This document shows positions 7,158 to 13,120 of a stretch of DNA of 13,120 bases, in pieces. A program made the translations under genes and the position numbers. The stretch spans positions 1 to 13,120 of the forward strand of contig CAJMQE010000097.1 in assembly GCA_905215405.1 (NCBI GenBank), read 5' to 3'. Under the pieces are notes generated by a model. That model was not told the origin of the DNA. It did not search any database and saw only the letters and a list, made by a program, of their open reading frames with translations. Within the stretch, counting starts at the first letter, position 1. Each line of letters starts with the position of its first letter. This DNA comes from an uncultured bacterium (GTDB lineage Bacteria > Bacillota > Clostridia > Lachnospirales > Lachnospiraceae).

Positions 7158-9378
7158 TTTTACGCCCCCTTAAGCACGGAATTGACCACTTTTCTCTCAA
7201 TTCTTTTGAAATGAACATCTGTGTCATTACATTGATTATAATAAATACCACGATCATGATGAGATTCATACTATTTAGCTCCGGTCTGATTAATATAATT
7301 CCTGCTATGACACTCACCAAAATCACGGATACATCAACCATCATCCGCCATTTGTGTCTCTCCAGATAAGAATATCCAAACGTTGTCTTAACCGTAAGCA
7401 ACTTTTTCCTGGACTCAAAATATAAAGCTGCTTCCTGACTTGCGATAAATATGGACAGTAGAAAAAGAATAAGATATATTACCGCCAGTATAGAGATCTG
7501 CTGTTGCAGAACATACTGTTTATTGGCAAAATAAGTACCAATGCTGACATATCTAAATCGGTTATCATCCAGATGATTTTCCAACAGGATCTGCTCTAGT
7601 TGCTCTTCGCCCATTGATTCCGGCAGTTTTATCGGAGATTTCAGTCCTAAAAGCTGCGTTTTCGCCTTATCAAAGAAGCTTATATTCTGATTCGTCAACA
7701 CCTTAATAACTGGATTGCTTAGATTTCTTTCCGTCTCATTTTCTTCGATGTTTAGATCAAATAATGAAACCTGTGGATCATAATAAATGATCTGAGTAGA
7801 TTCAGTCGTACTTTCCTTTGCATATTGTTCTCCGTATTTTGATTTGATTGCATCATTTTCGCTTCTATTAAACGCTACGATCAGGTCCTCAACAAGTTCC
7901 GCATCGTAGCTGTTATTATTCGGTAACAGAATAATTGTATCTGAGGATTCATTATCAATACTGATCTTATTTCCCTCCTCATCATACAGAGAATAGGTGT
8001 TCAGATAATTGACATTTGTAGAAACAAGTTCCAGTGAAATTGGATTCTCCCTCAGCTTCTGTGGCACATAATCCCTAAATTGACGCGCGCCTGTCTCAGG
8101 ATCGTACTTTGTCAAAGAACTTGCAGAAAGTTTCTTCGTAGAGAAATACAGTGCCCCATTTTCATTGAAAACATCATATAGATTTGCACAATCTATCTCC
8201 AGATTCTTGGTTTCACCTGTCATAGGATCCAGGTCGTCCCCTACCGACATATGCTCCAGTACTTTGAAACTTTGATACGGCTGCCATTTTTTCAGCTGCT
8301 TACCAATGGTAATCAATTCATGATTACTACCTGCAATTGCCATAATAATGATAATTCCACAGCTTACAAATGCAAGCTGTACCAACTTTGACAACTCCGT
8401 GATACCTTTTATTCTCTTTCTGCCCTTAATCAGTTCATTTAACCTTTGGCGCTTAATATACGCATATGAGAGCAACGAAGAGAGGACGATCATTGCAATT
8501 ACACCAAGATGAATTCCTACTAATGCAATGATAAATTTCGGATAGTACGGTCTCACCAAAATTCCTATCAATAAATCAATTCCCACAAGCATAAGCACGC
8601 TTCCACAAAGTATTGGTCTTATCAGTTCCCACCAGATACTACTGGCCGCATATCCATTGAGTAACTGAATACCTATATTTTTACTTGCCTTGACCGTGTA
8701 CAGAACATTTGCAAATACAAAAAAGAGAAATACAAGAATAAACAACACTGTAAATATATAAACCATAGAATTCATAGAGATTGCCTCAAAAGAGGTCTTC
8801 GTGGTCAGCTGATCCCTTGAAATACCCAGATTACTACATAATTCATCGATAAATGTATCGACCTCACCTGTATTCTGTCCCTGACTGTCCGACGATGGGA
8901 TTGCCATATATTCACCCTTTCCCCCATATAATTGCCATAATGCAGACAGAGTCATAAATTCTACATAATCATCCGCAAACTGGTCAAATACCTGGTACTC
9001 TCCTGCCTGCGTTGACAAGCTCTGCTCTCCTTCTAAGTTACGCAGGTCAAATGTCTGTCCGTGCGTCAGTAACAGCAATAGCTCACGATCTGCAGACTGA
9101 CACATATAAATACCTTTTTTTATACTACTTTCATTCTGCTTAGAAATGTAGCTGGTCTTTATAATATTGACTCCATGTTCGTCCGCGTTTTGTATCAGCT
9201 CGTCCCCTAATTTCTGATTATTTTCTACCATATCTTCTGTAAGATAAAATTTTACTGCATAAGCCGATTCTCCCCAGGATTCCCAGCTCCTGCTATTCAG
9301 AAATGCAGAATAATAATAGAAAATAAATCCTGACACAGCGATTAAAACAAATGTACATACAAATAAGATTTTCTTCAA
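7105..9378 (-). CDS. DUF1430 bacteriocin-associated integral membrane protein, probable C-terminal frameshift
   Basis: The 757-residue protein starts with TTG at 9378, seven bases after AAGGAG. No ATG occurs before residue 50, and the TTG start keeps the N-terminal membrane segment (about 4-24). A large extracytoplasmic region (about 27-200) follows, then a cluster of segments (about 206-228, 254-275, 282-307, 333-350), another soluble domain, and three C-terminal segments (about 628-646, 682-697, 704-720). NIGIQLLNGYAASSIW near 234-249 and TFGYSYLERHK near 665 are typical of DUF1430, FtsX-like permeases that pair with lactococcin-972-type ATPases. After residue 726 the current frame gives a basic, cysteine-containing tail overlapping the ATPase gene. 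The -1 frame instead reads IERKVVNSVLKGA then TAA at 7160-7162, a better fit. A one-base loss in the A-run at 7204-7207 would explain this. Exporter or immunity role is inferred from the family. Confidence 0.85.
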   Translation of the reverse strand: MKKILFVCTFVLIAVSGFIFYYYSAFLNSRSWESWGESAYAVKFYLTEDMVENNQKLGDELIQNADEHGVNIIKTSYISKQNESSIKKGIYMCQSADRELLLLLTHGQTFDLRNLEGEQSLSTQAGEYQVFDQFADDYVEFMTLSALWQLYGGKGEYMAIPSSDSQGQNTGEVDTFIDELCSNLGISRDQLTTKTSFEAISMNSMVYIFTVLFILVFLFFVFANVLYTVKASKNIGIQLLNGYAASSIWWELIRPILCGSVLMLVGIDLLIGILVRPYYPKFIIALVGIHLGVIAMIVLSSLLSYAYIKRQRLNELIKGRKRIKGITELSKLVQLAFVSCGIIIIMAIAGSNHELITIGKQLKKWQPYQSFKVLEHMSVGDDLDPMTGETKNLEIDCANLYDVFNENGALYFSTKKLSASSLTKYDPETGARQFRDYVPQKLRENPISLELVSTNVNYLNTYSLYDEEGNKISIDNESSDTIILLPNNNSYDAELVEDLIVAFNRSENDAIKSKYGEQYAKESTTESTQIIYYDPQVSLFDLNIEENETERNLSNPVIKVLTNQNISFFDKAKTQLLGLKSPIKLPESMGEEQLEQILLENHLDDNRFRYVSIGTYFANKQYVLQQQISILAVIYLILFLLSIFIASQEAALYFESRKKLLTVKTTFGYSYLERHKWRMMVDVSVILVSVIAGIILIRPELNSMNLIMIVVFIIINVMTQMFISKELREKWSIPCLRGRKNGEADRTESYCQGVWCT

Positions 9379-9459
9379 GGTCGTTCTCCTTCCCCTCTCG
9401 ACGTTGCCCTTACATTCCCGTCGAAAATCGCCGGGGTTGTCCCTTACTGATATGTACTC

Positions 9460-9489
9460 ATTTTATCTTAGTCGCATTTTTTATGTCAA
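9460..9489 (-). promoter_or_regulatory. Sigma-A promoter of the DUF1430-ABC operon
   Basis: On the minus strand TTGACA (9484-9489) is followed after 18 bases by TAAAAT (9460-9465). The -35 is a perfect consensus. Transcription would begin near 9452, giving a leader of roughly 70 bases before the TTG start. Confidence 0.7.
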
Positions 9490-9508
9490 CCTTATGTCTT
9501 CGACATAA
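9481..9508. promoter_or_regulatory. TTATGTC operator-like repeats over the -35 region
   Basis: TTATGTC occurs directly at 9481-9487 and 9492-9498 and inverted (GACATAA) at 9502-9508. The last two form a perfect dyad with a three-base loop. One copy overlaps the -35 hexamer of the ABC promoter, so binding there should affect initiation. The dyad also lies just after the short-chain dehydrogenase stop, but lacks a T tract for termination. Confidence 0.5.
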
Positions 9509-9518
9509 TCTGACCTTA

Positions 9519-10370
9519 TTAGCCAACCTTTCTGTCTGCAATGAACTCCTTTGTAATCGCATGGAGTCTTTCTGCATTTTTCTTATCAAATGTATCCATT
9601 GACTGGTCTACTGCTTTATCCAGTATAAACGCATACAATCCTGATTTTTTCGTATGTTCCATATGGTATACAATCATTTCGGCTATCTCATCTGCGTCTT
9701 TTCCCTTTAACTTGTAATAGAGTTTCATCATTAATTTCATTATAAGATTTCCAGATGCCATCTGTTTTGCACCATTGGTTCTCGCTGCCATGGGGTTGAA
9801 CAAAATATATCTTATTTTATGTAGGGAATCATATTCTGTAAACTGAACGCCCAGAAGATCATTTAATCGACTTCCATGAAACTGTACTTTTTGTCCGTCA
9901 TATTTTTTTGAGAACTGTATATCATCCCAATTCACGGTACCTTTCATTCCTGGTGCTGCAACATTTACTATGACAGGATTTTCAGACTGATTCAGGCACT
10001 CCTGTAAATGATAAGATAAATAGAATCTGCTCAAATAGTACAGTGCAAATGTAAATTCAAACCCTTCTTTCGTCTCTCTGTAGGACTCCTGCGGTCTCAA
10101 ACATGCTGCGCACATTACCAATGCATCCAGATGGTCAAATTGATTTTCGAGTGTTTCCACAACCTTCTTATTTTCACTTAATAAGGAGAGGTCGGCCTGA
10201 ACAAAATGAAGACTGGATTCTTTACCAATATTTTTTGCTTCCTCCATCAGTTTCACTCCCTTATCAAGGGAACTTCCTACTGCAATAATCTCATATCCTT
10301 GATGCAAAAAGTTAAGGACAACACCTTTTCCAATTCCATCTGTTCCACCTGTAACCAACATTGTTTTCAT
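9519..10370 (-). CDS. Short-chain dehydrogenase/reductase-like protein with degenerate active site
   Basis: The 283-residue protein keeps the Rossmann nucleotide-binding start: MLVTGGTDGIGKG with TGxxxGxG at 7-14, and VQAD at 57-60. It resembles retinol-dehydrogenase-like SDRs, for example TVNWDDIQFSKKYDG around 145-159. However, the residues of the SDR tetrad appear substituted. The expected Asn in the fourth helix is Tyr111, the NVSS serine is Ala (NVAAP, 136-140), and the YxxSK motif reads FHGSR at 164-168, losing both Tyr and Lys. NNAG is also changed (MCAA, 86-89). It may bind a dinucleotide without normal dehydrogenase chemistry, or use other residues. CTGGAGG precedes the ATG. It is divergent from the HxlR regulator, which probably controls it. 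The substrate is unknown, and the alignment was done by eye. Confidence 0.8.
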   Translation of the reverse strand: MKTMLVTGGTDGIGKGVVLNFLHQGYEIIAVGSSLDKGVKLMEEAKNIGKESSLHFVQADLSLLSENKKVVETLENQFDHLDALVMCAACLRPQESYRETKEGFEFTFALYYLSRFYLSYHLQECLNQSENPVIVNVAAPGMKGTVNWDDIQFSKKYDGQKVQFHGSRLNDLLGVQFTEYDSLHKIRYILFNPMAARTNGAKQMASGNLIMKLMMKLYYKLKGKDADEIAEMIVYHMEHTKKSGLYAFILDKAVDQSMDTFDKKNAERLHAITKEFIADRKVG

Positions 10371-10396
10371 CTTTTATTACCTCCAGTTGTATGATA

Positions 10397-10470
10397 TACT
10401 TTATTTTATATACTAAGTGTGAAATGTAAAGTACGCACTTTTTTTTCACCTAGTATAATAAAGTAAAGTA
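10397..10470. promoter_or_regulatory. Divergent SDR/HxlR control region with long imperfect dyad
   Basis: The arms 10397-10424 and 10441-10470 are near inverted copies (TACTTTATTTTATATACTAAGTG against TACTTTACTTTATTATACTAGGTG), allowing small gaps. A nested repeat AAGTGTG (10415) / CGCACTT (10434) lies inside. The minus-strand promoter reads TTTACA (10425-10430), 16 bases, TAAAAT (10403-10408). The plus-strand promoter has a perfect TATAAT at 10454-10459 without a clear -35. Both -10 boxes sit within the dyad arms, the arrangement expected for autoregulation and repression by an HxlR dimer. Confidence 0.55.
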
Positions 10471-10483
10471 GGAGGTTGCTCAT

Positions 10484-10798
10484 ATGTCAGCAACAAATGA
10501 TACAATCTGTGTAGAATCAATACGAAAAATCATGGAAATATTTAGTGGCAAGTGGACATTTCTGATCATGGGAGAGCTCTATGATGGTCCAATGCGATTT
10601 AATCAACTTAATAAAGCAATTGGCTGTAGCACAAAATCTCTCGCTGATTCTCTCAAACTATTAGAAAAGAACGAGGTTATTTTAAGATCAGTTCTTCCCA
10701 CAACTCCAGTCACAGTGGAATATTCTTTAACATCCAAAGGACAGGATTTTCAAAAAGTATTTCTGGAAATGCGTAACTGGGGCTCAAAATGGCTGTAA
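10484..10798 (+). CDS. HxlR-family winged-helix transcriptional regulator
   Basis: This 104-residue protein is a standard HxlR regulator. It has the N-terminal conserved cysteine Cys9 (TICVES), the family core SGKWTFLIMGELYDGPMRF at about 21-39, a recognition helix around TKSLADSLKLLEKN, and the wing ending in VEYSLTSKGQDF. Relatives such as YodB, HypR and QorR sense quinones, aldehydes or hypochlorite through that cysteine and repress neighbouring oxidoreductases. GGAGG lies eight bases before the ATG. It is divergent from the SDR-like gene with a dyad between them, so that gene is the likely target. The effector is not known. The gene runs convergent with the metal ATPase gene, leaving 40 bases without an obvious terminator. 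Confidence 0.93.
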   Translation: MSATNDTICVESIRKIMEIFSGKWTFLIMGELYDGPMRFNQLNKAIGCSTKSLADSLKLLEKNEVILRSVLPTTPVTVEYSLTSKGQDFQKVFLEMRNWGSKWL

Positions 10799-10838
10799 TG
10801 AACTTATCTTATGGCAATTGAGCTCACACAATAATATT

Positions 10839-12734
10839 TTATCTTTCTTTTCTGTGCCATCTCAAAAGTACCGCACTATTTACAATTACCAGCACGGATC
10901 CGCAATTGTGCACAAGCGCGCCGACCACTGGATTCAATACCCCTGTAATGGCTAGAATAATAGCCAGGAAATTAAGTCCCATGGAAAATGTCAGATTCAG
11001 CTTAATGGTTGCCATCATTCTCTTCGAAAGTGCAATCAGATGTGGCAGTTCTTTTACTTCATCATCTACCAGTGCAATATCTGCAGCATCTACTGCAATA
11101 TCGCTACCGATTCCGCCCATCGCGATACCGACATCCGCTTTTTTGAGTGCCGGCGCATCATTCACGCCATCTCCGATCATACAGACTTTCTGGCCTTTCT
11201 TTTGCAGTTCTGCAATCGTCTTCAGTTTGTCTTCAGGAAGACAGTCAGCTTTCACATCTGTAATACCAAGTTCATCGCCAATGGTTCTTGCCGCATTTTT
11301 GTGATCTCCTGTCAAGAGTACAGGTTCTGTCCCAAATTGTCTAAGAGCTGCAATCATTCCTTTACTTTCTGCACGAATGGTATCTGAAAGCACGAGATAC
11401 CCGCACATTATCTGGTCTACTGAGAGCATGATCACCGTACAGCCCTTTTCCAGATACTGTTCTCTCTCATTTTGATGCCTCTCGTTCTCAGTGATCCGAT
11501 TTTCCGCCATCATTTTCTCATTTCCTGCCAACACATAATGTCCATCGATCCGCGCACTGACTCCGCGCCCTGGAATCATAGAAAATTCTTCGACTGTAGA
11601 CAGATTCTCTGTATTCTGTCCCATTTTTTGTTTATAGCTTTTTAAAATTGCCCTGCCAAGCGGATGTTCCGAAAGCTGTTCTGCACTTGCTGCCATCTGA
11701 TAAATCTGCTCTTCTGTATATTCCTGACAACAGCTTTGAATCGCGATCACTTTCGGTGCCCCATAGGTCAGGGTACCCGTCTTGTCAAATGTAATCGTTG
11801 TAATTTCTGCAAGTCTTTCTAATGCGTCTCCCTGTCTGACAAGGAATCCATGTTTTGTTGCATTTCCTATTGCAGCCATAATTGCTGTTGGTGTTGCAAG
11901 TACCAGCGCACATGGGCAAAATACGACCAGAATGGTCACTGACCGAATCAATTCACCGGTAACGAGCCATGTCAGTGCAGCTGCTGTCAATGCGATTACT
12001 ACGATCCATGTCGCCCATCGATCGGCGATACTTACAATTTTTGCCTTGCCCGCATCTGCTGTCTGTACCAGCTGGATCATTCTCTGAATAGAACTATCTT
12101 CACCGACCTTTACCGCTTTCATCTCAAATGCGCCATACTGATTCACTGTTCCAGATGATACCTCATCCCCAGGGATTTTATCCACCGGCATGGATTCTCC
12201 AGTCATAACAGCCTGATTAACTGCCGTCTGTCCTGATAGGACAACACCATCAACAGGAATCGTCTCTCCAGGAAGTATCCTTAACACATCTCCAACGATA
12301 ACCTCTTCTGCACGGACCACGAATTCTTTTCCCTCTCTTAGAATACGTGCTGTCTGTGGCGTCAGGTGAACCAGTTTTTCAATTCCGGCTCTGGCCTTGG
12401 CGACTGTAAGTTCTTCCAGTAATCCACCGATCTGCATAATAAATGCGACCTCCCCAGCCGCAAAATTTTCACCAGTAGCAACAGATGCTATCAGTGCCAG
12501 AGATACCAGCACATCTGCTTTGATATCAAATTCTGTAACAAGACCGATGATGGCCTCAAGAATAATCGGCACCCCGCATAATACAATTGCTATCCAGGCT
12601 GTATTAAATGGAAGCTTCACCGGCTCAAAAATACTAAAGATCAATGCAATTCCTGAGATTACAAGAAAGATAATATCTCTTCTGGTCCCACCCAGATGTA
12701 TCAGCCATTCTACTTTTTCTATTAGTTTTTTCAT
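10839..12734 (-). CDS. Heavy-metal P1B-type ATPase (CPC class), no N-terminal metal-binding domain
   Basis: The 631-residue protein pumps transition-metal ions across the cytoplasmic membrane using ATP. Visible motifs in order are TGES (178-181), the membrane metal site CPC (273-275), the phosphorylated aspartate in DKTGT (317-321), EHPLGRA (356-362), TGDHKN (475-480) and GDGVNDAP (521-528). The last membrane helices carry HNCGS (609-613) where Zn/Cd pumps usually have DxG and Cu pumps MxxSS, so metal specificity is uncertain: Zn, Cd, Co, Cu or Fe are all open. There is no CxxC heavy-metal domain before the first helix, and the start is well fixed by AAGGAG before ATG 12734. The promoter overlaps CsoR-like operators, suggesting metal- or sulfur-responsive induction. 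It is probably monocistronic, as the HxlR gene is convergent at its 3' end. Confidence 0.92.
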   Translation of the reverse strand: MKKLIEKVEWLIHLGGTRRDIIFLVISGIALIFSIFEPVKLPFNTAWIAIVLCGVPIILEAIIGLVTEFDIKADVLVSLALIASVATGENFAAGEVAFIMQIGGLLEELTVAKARAGIEKLVHLTPQTARILREGKEFVVRAEEVIVGDVLRILPGETIPVDGVVLSGQTAVNQAVMTGESMPVDKIPGDEVSSGTVNQYGAFEMKAVKVGEDSSIQRMIQLVQTADAGKAKIVSIADRWATWIVVIALTAAALTWLVTGELIRSVTILVVFCPCALVLATPTAIMAAIGNATKHGFLVRQGDALERLAEITTITFDKTGTLTYGAPKVIAIQSCCQEYTEEQIYQMAASAEQLSEHPLGRAILKSYKQKMGQNTENLSTVEEFSMIPGRGVSARIDGHYVLAGNEKMMAENRITENERHQNEREQYLEKGCTVIMLSVDQIMCGYLVLSDTIRAESKGMIAALRQFGTEPVLLTGDHKNAARTIGDELGITDVKADCLPEDKLKTIAELQKKGQKVCMIGDGVNDAPALKKADVGIAMGGIGSDIAVDAADIALVDDEVKELPHLIALSKRMMATIKLNLTFSMGLNFLAIILAITGVLNPVVGALVHNCGSVLVIVNSAVLLRWHRKER

Positions 12735-12748
12735 CTTCTCTCCTTTTC

Positions 12749-12766
12749 TATACCTATAGGGGTATA
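12749..12766. promoter_or_regulatory. CsoR-family-like operator, promoter-distal copy
   Basis: TATACCTATAGGGGTATA is an imperfect dyad of the ATACC...GGGGTAT type recognised by CsoR/CstR-family repressors. It lies between the -10 box and the ATPase start codon. The core TATAGGGGTATA (12755-12766) recurs exactly 26 bases away. Confidence 0.55.
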
Positions 12767-12772
12767 AGTAAA

Positions 12773-12801
12773 ATTATACGTATAGGGGTATATGTTGTCA
12801 A
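12773..12801 (-). promoter_or_regulatory. Consensus sigma-A promoter of the P1B ATPase
   Basis: On the minus strand a perfect TTGACA (12796-12801), a 17-base spacer and a perfect TATAAT (12773-12778) precede the ATPase gene. Such an intrinsically strong promoter needs repression, and the spacer is filled by an operator-like repeat. Confidence 0.9.
12779..12793. promoter_or_regulatory. CsoR-family-like operator inside the promoter spacer
   Basis: CGTATAGGGGTATAT repeats the core TATAGGGGTATA (12781-12792) of the other copy and fills most of the -35/-10 spacer, so a bound repressor would block polymerase. No CsoR, RcnR or FrmR-like regulator gene is in the window. Confidence 0.55.
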
Positions 12802-12811
12802 TGCAGTTTTC

Positions 12812-12830
12812 GATAAATTTTATCATTATC
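12812..12830. promoter_or_regulatory. Fur-box-like dyad upstream of the ATPase promoter
   Basis: The 19-mer GATAAATTTTATCATTATC matches 15 of 19 positions of the classical Fur box and contains the perfect palindrome GATAAATTTTATC. It lies ten bases upstream of the -35. AT-rich DNA makes chance matches likely, so confidence is modest. Confidence 0.3.
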
Positions 12831-12938
12831 AGATAACCTGCGTTTTGATCTGGCAATAACCACTATACTCCCTGCATTAATATAGCCTTGGAAAAATACC
12901 TGTGAAAAGAGTTGGAACACGCGTTATTAGAGGAGTTT

Positions 12939-13058
12939 GAAGAAGGGTTTTGAGAAGAGCTGTAAGATGAGCTTTAAGAAGAGCTGTAAGTTGAGCTTTA
13001 AGAAGAGCTTTAAGATGAACTTTAAGATGAACTTTAAGAAGAGCTTTAAGAATCGTTT
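12939..13058. repeat. Tandem array of a degenerate 12-bp unit (about ten copies)
   Basis: Consensus TAAGAAGAGCTT in exact 12-base register from 12939 to 13058. Units vary at the fifth to seventh bases (AAG/ATG/TTG), at GAG/GAA and at the last base. Two adjacent units (13011 and 13023) are identical, and first and last units are the most diverged. Because 12 is a multiple of three, one plus frame stays open from 12931 to the window edge and would encode Lys-rich tetrapeptides such as KKSF and KMNF. No convincing start or ribosome site supports a protein. Between 12831 and 12938 I see no gene or motif. Confidence 0.8.
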
Positions 13059-13073
13059 TAAAAAAGAATCAGT

Positions 13074-13116
13074 ACCACCCGTCAAACGGGTGGTTTGCAC
13101 TGAGGCTATAAGCCTC
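13074..13116. mobile_element. Two perfect hairpins, possible IS200/IS605-type element end
   Basis: ACCACCCGT-CAA-ACGGGTGGT (13074-13094) is a perfect 9-bp stem with a three-base loop. It is followed by GAGGCT-ATA-AGCCTC (13102-13116), a perfect 6-bp stem. Paired GC-rich hairpins in AT-rich DNA resemble the subterminal palindromes of IS200/IS605 elements, whose TnpA recognises hairpins, and the scaffold of TnpB-associated RNA. The element would extend right beyond the window. No transposase is visible here, so this is a recognition by look only. Confidence 0.4.
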
Positions 13117-13120
13117 TACT

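Noticed and set aside
10799..10838. Bidirectional terminator between HxlR and the ATPase gene
   Set aside because: Only an 8-bp TGAGCTCA palindrome is present, with no stable stem plus T tract.
12939..13058. CRISPR array
   Set aside because: Units are contiguous 12-mers without spacers.
12931..13120. Lys-rich tetrapeptide-repeat protein in the open plus frame
   Set aside because: There is no credible start with ribosome site, it runs through both hairpins, and openness is explained by the 12-base period.

Overview
The window looks like the chromosome of a low-GC anaerobic Firmicute, most likely a gut clostridium of the Lachnospiraceae type. This rests on AT-rich DNA, strong GGAGG-type ribosome binding sites, consensus sigma-A promoters, a fermentative citrate lyase operon, a Lactococcin-972-type ABC exporter and an HxlR regulator. 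The genus is an inference; no rRNA or other marker is present. Nearly all genes lie on the minus strand; the HxlR gene is the exception.

Region 1 (1-6365) is a tricarboxylate catabolism operon read right to left: MatC-type carboxylate permease, PrpF-family isomerase, aconitase-family hydratase, citrate lyase acyl carrier (citD), beta subunit (citE) and the start of the alpha subunit (citF, cut by the window edge). The first three match the E. coli ybhI/ybhH/ybhJ set. Joined to citrate lyase they suggest: import a tricarboxylate, isomerise its double bond, hydrate it to citrate, cleave to acetate plus oxaloacetate. Trans-aconitate is an attractive but unproven substrate. The striking oddity is that the hydratase gene is interrupted by one in-frame TGA, four codons after the last Fe-S ligand cysteine; both halves are otherwise well preserved.

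Region 2 (6414-9520) is a two-gene ABC system: a DUF1430 'bacteriocin-associated' membrane protein (TTG start) followed by its ATPase, ended by a strong terminator. No bacteriocin gene lies next to it. The membrane protein's C-terminus appears frameshifted: another frame holds a better tail that stops two bases before the ATPase start codon.

Region 3 (9519-10798) is a divergent pair: an HxlR-type redox/electrophile regulator and a short-chain dehydrogenase-like protein whose catalytic residues all seem replaced. The shared intergenic region carries a long imperfect dyad.

Region 4 (10839-12830) is a CPC-type heavy-metal P1B ATPase lacking an N-terminal metal-binding domain. It sits behind a perfect TTGACA-17-TATAAT promoter overlapped by CsoR-family-like TATAGGGGTATA repeats, with a Fur-box-like dyad upstream.

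Region 5 (12831-13120) has no convincing gene. It holds a tandem array of a degenerate 12-bp unit followed by two perfect hairpins that resemble the subterminal structures of IS200/IS605 elements.
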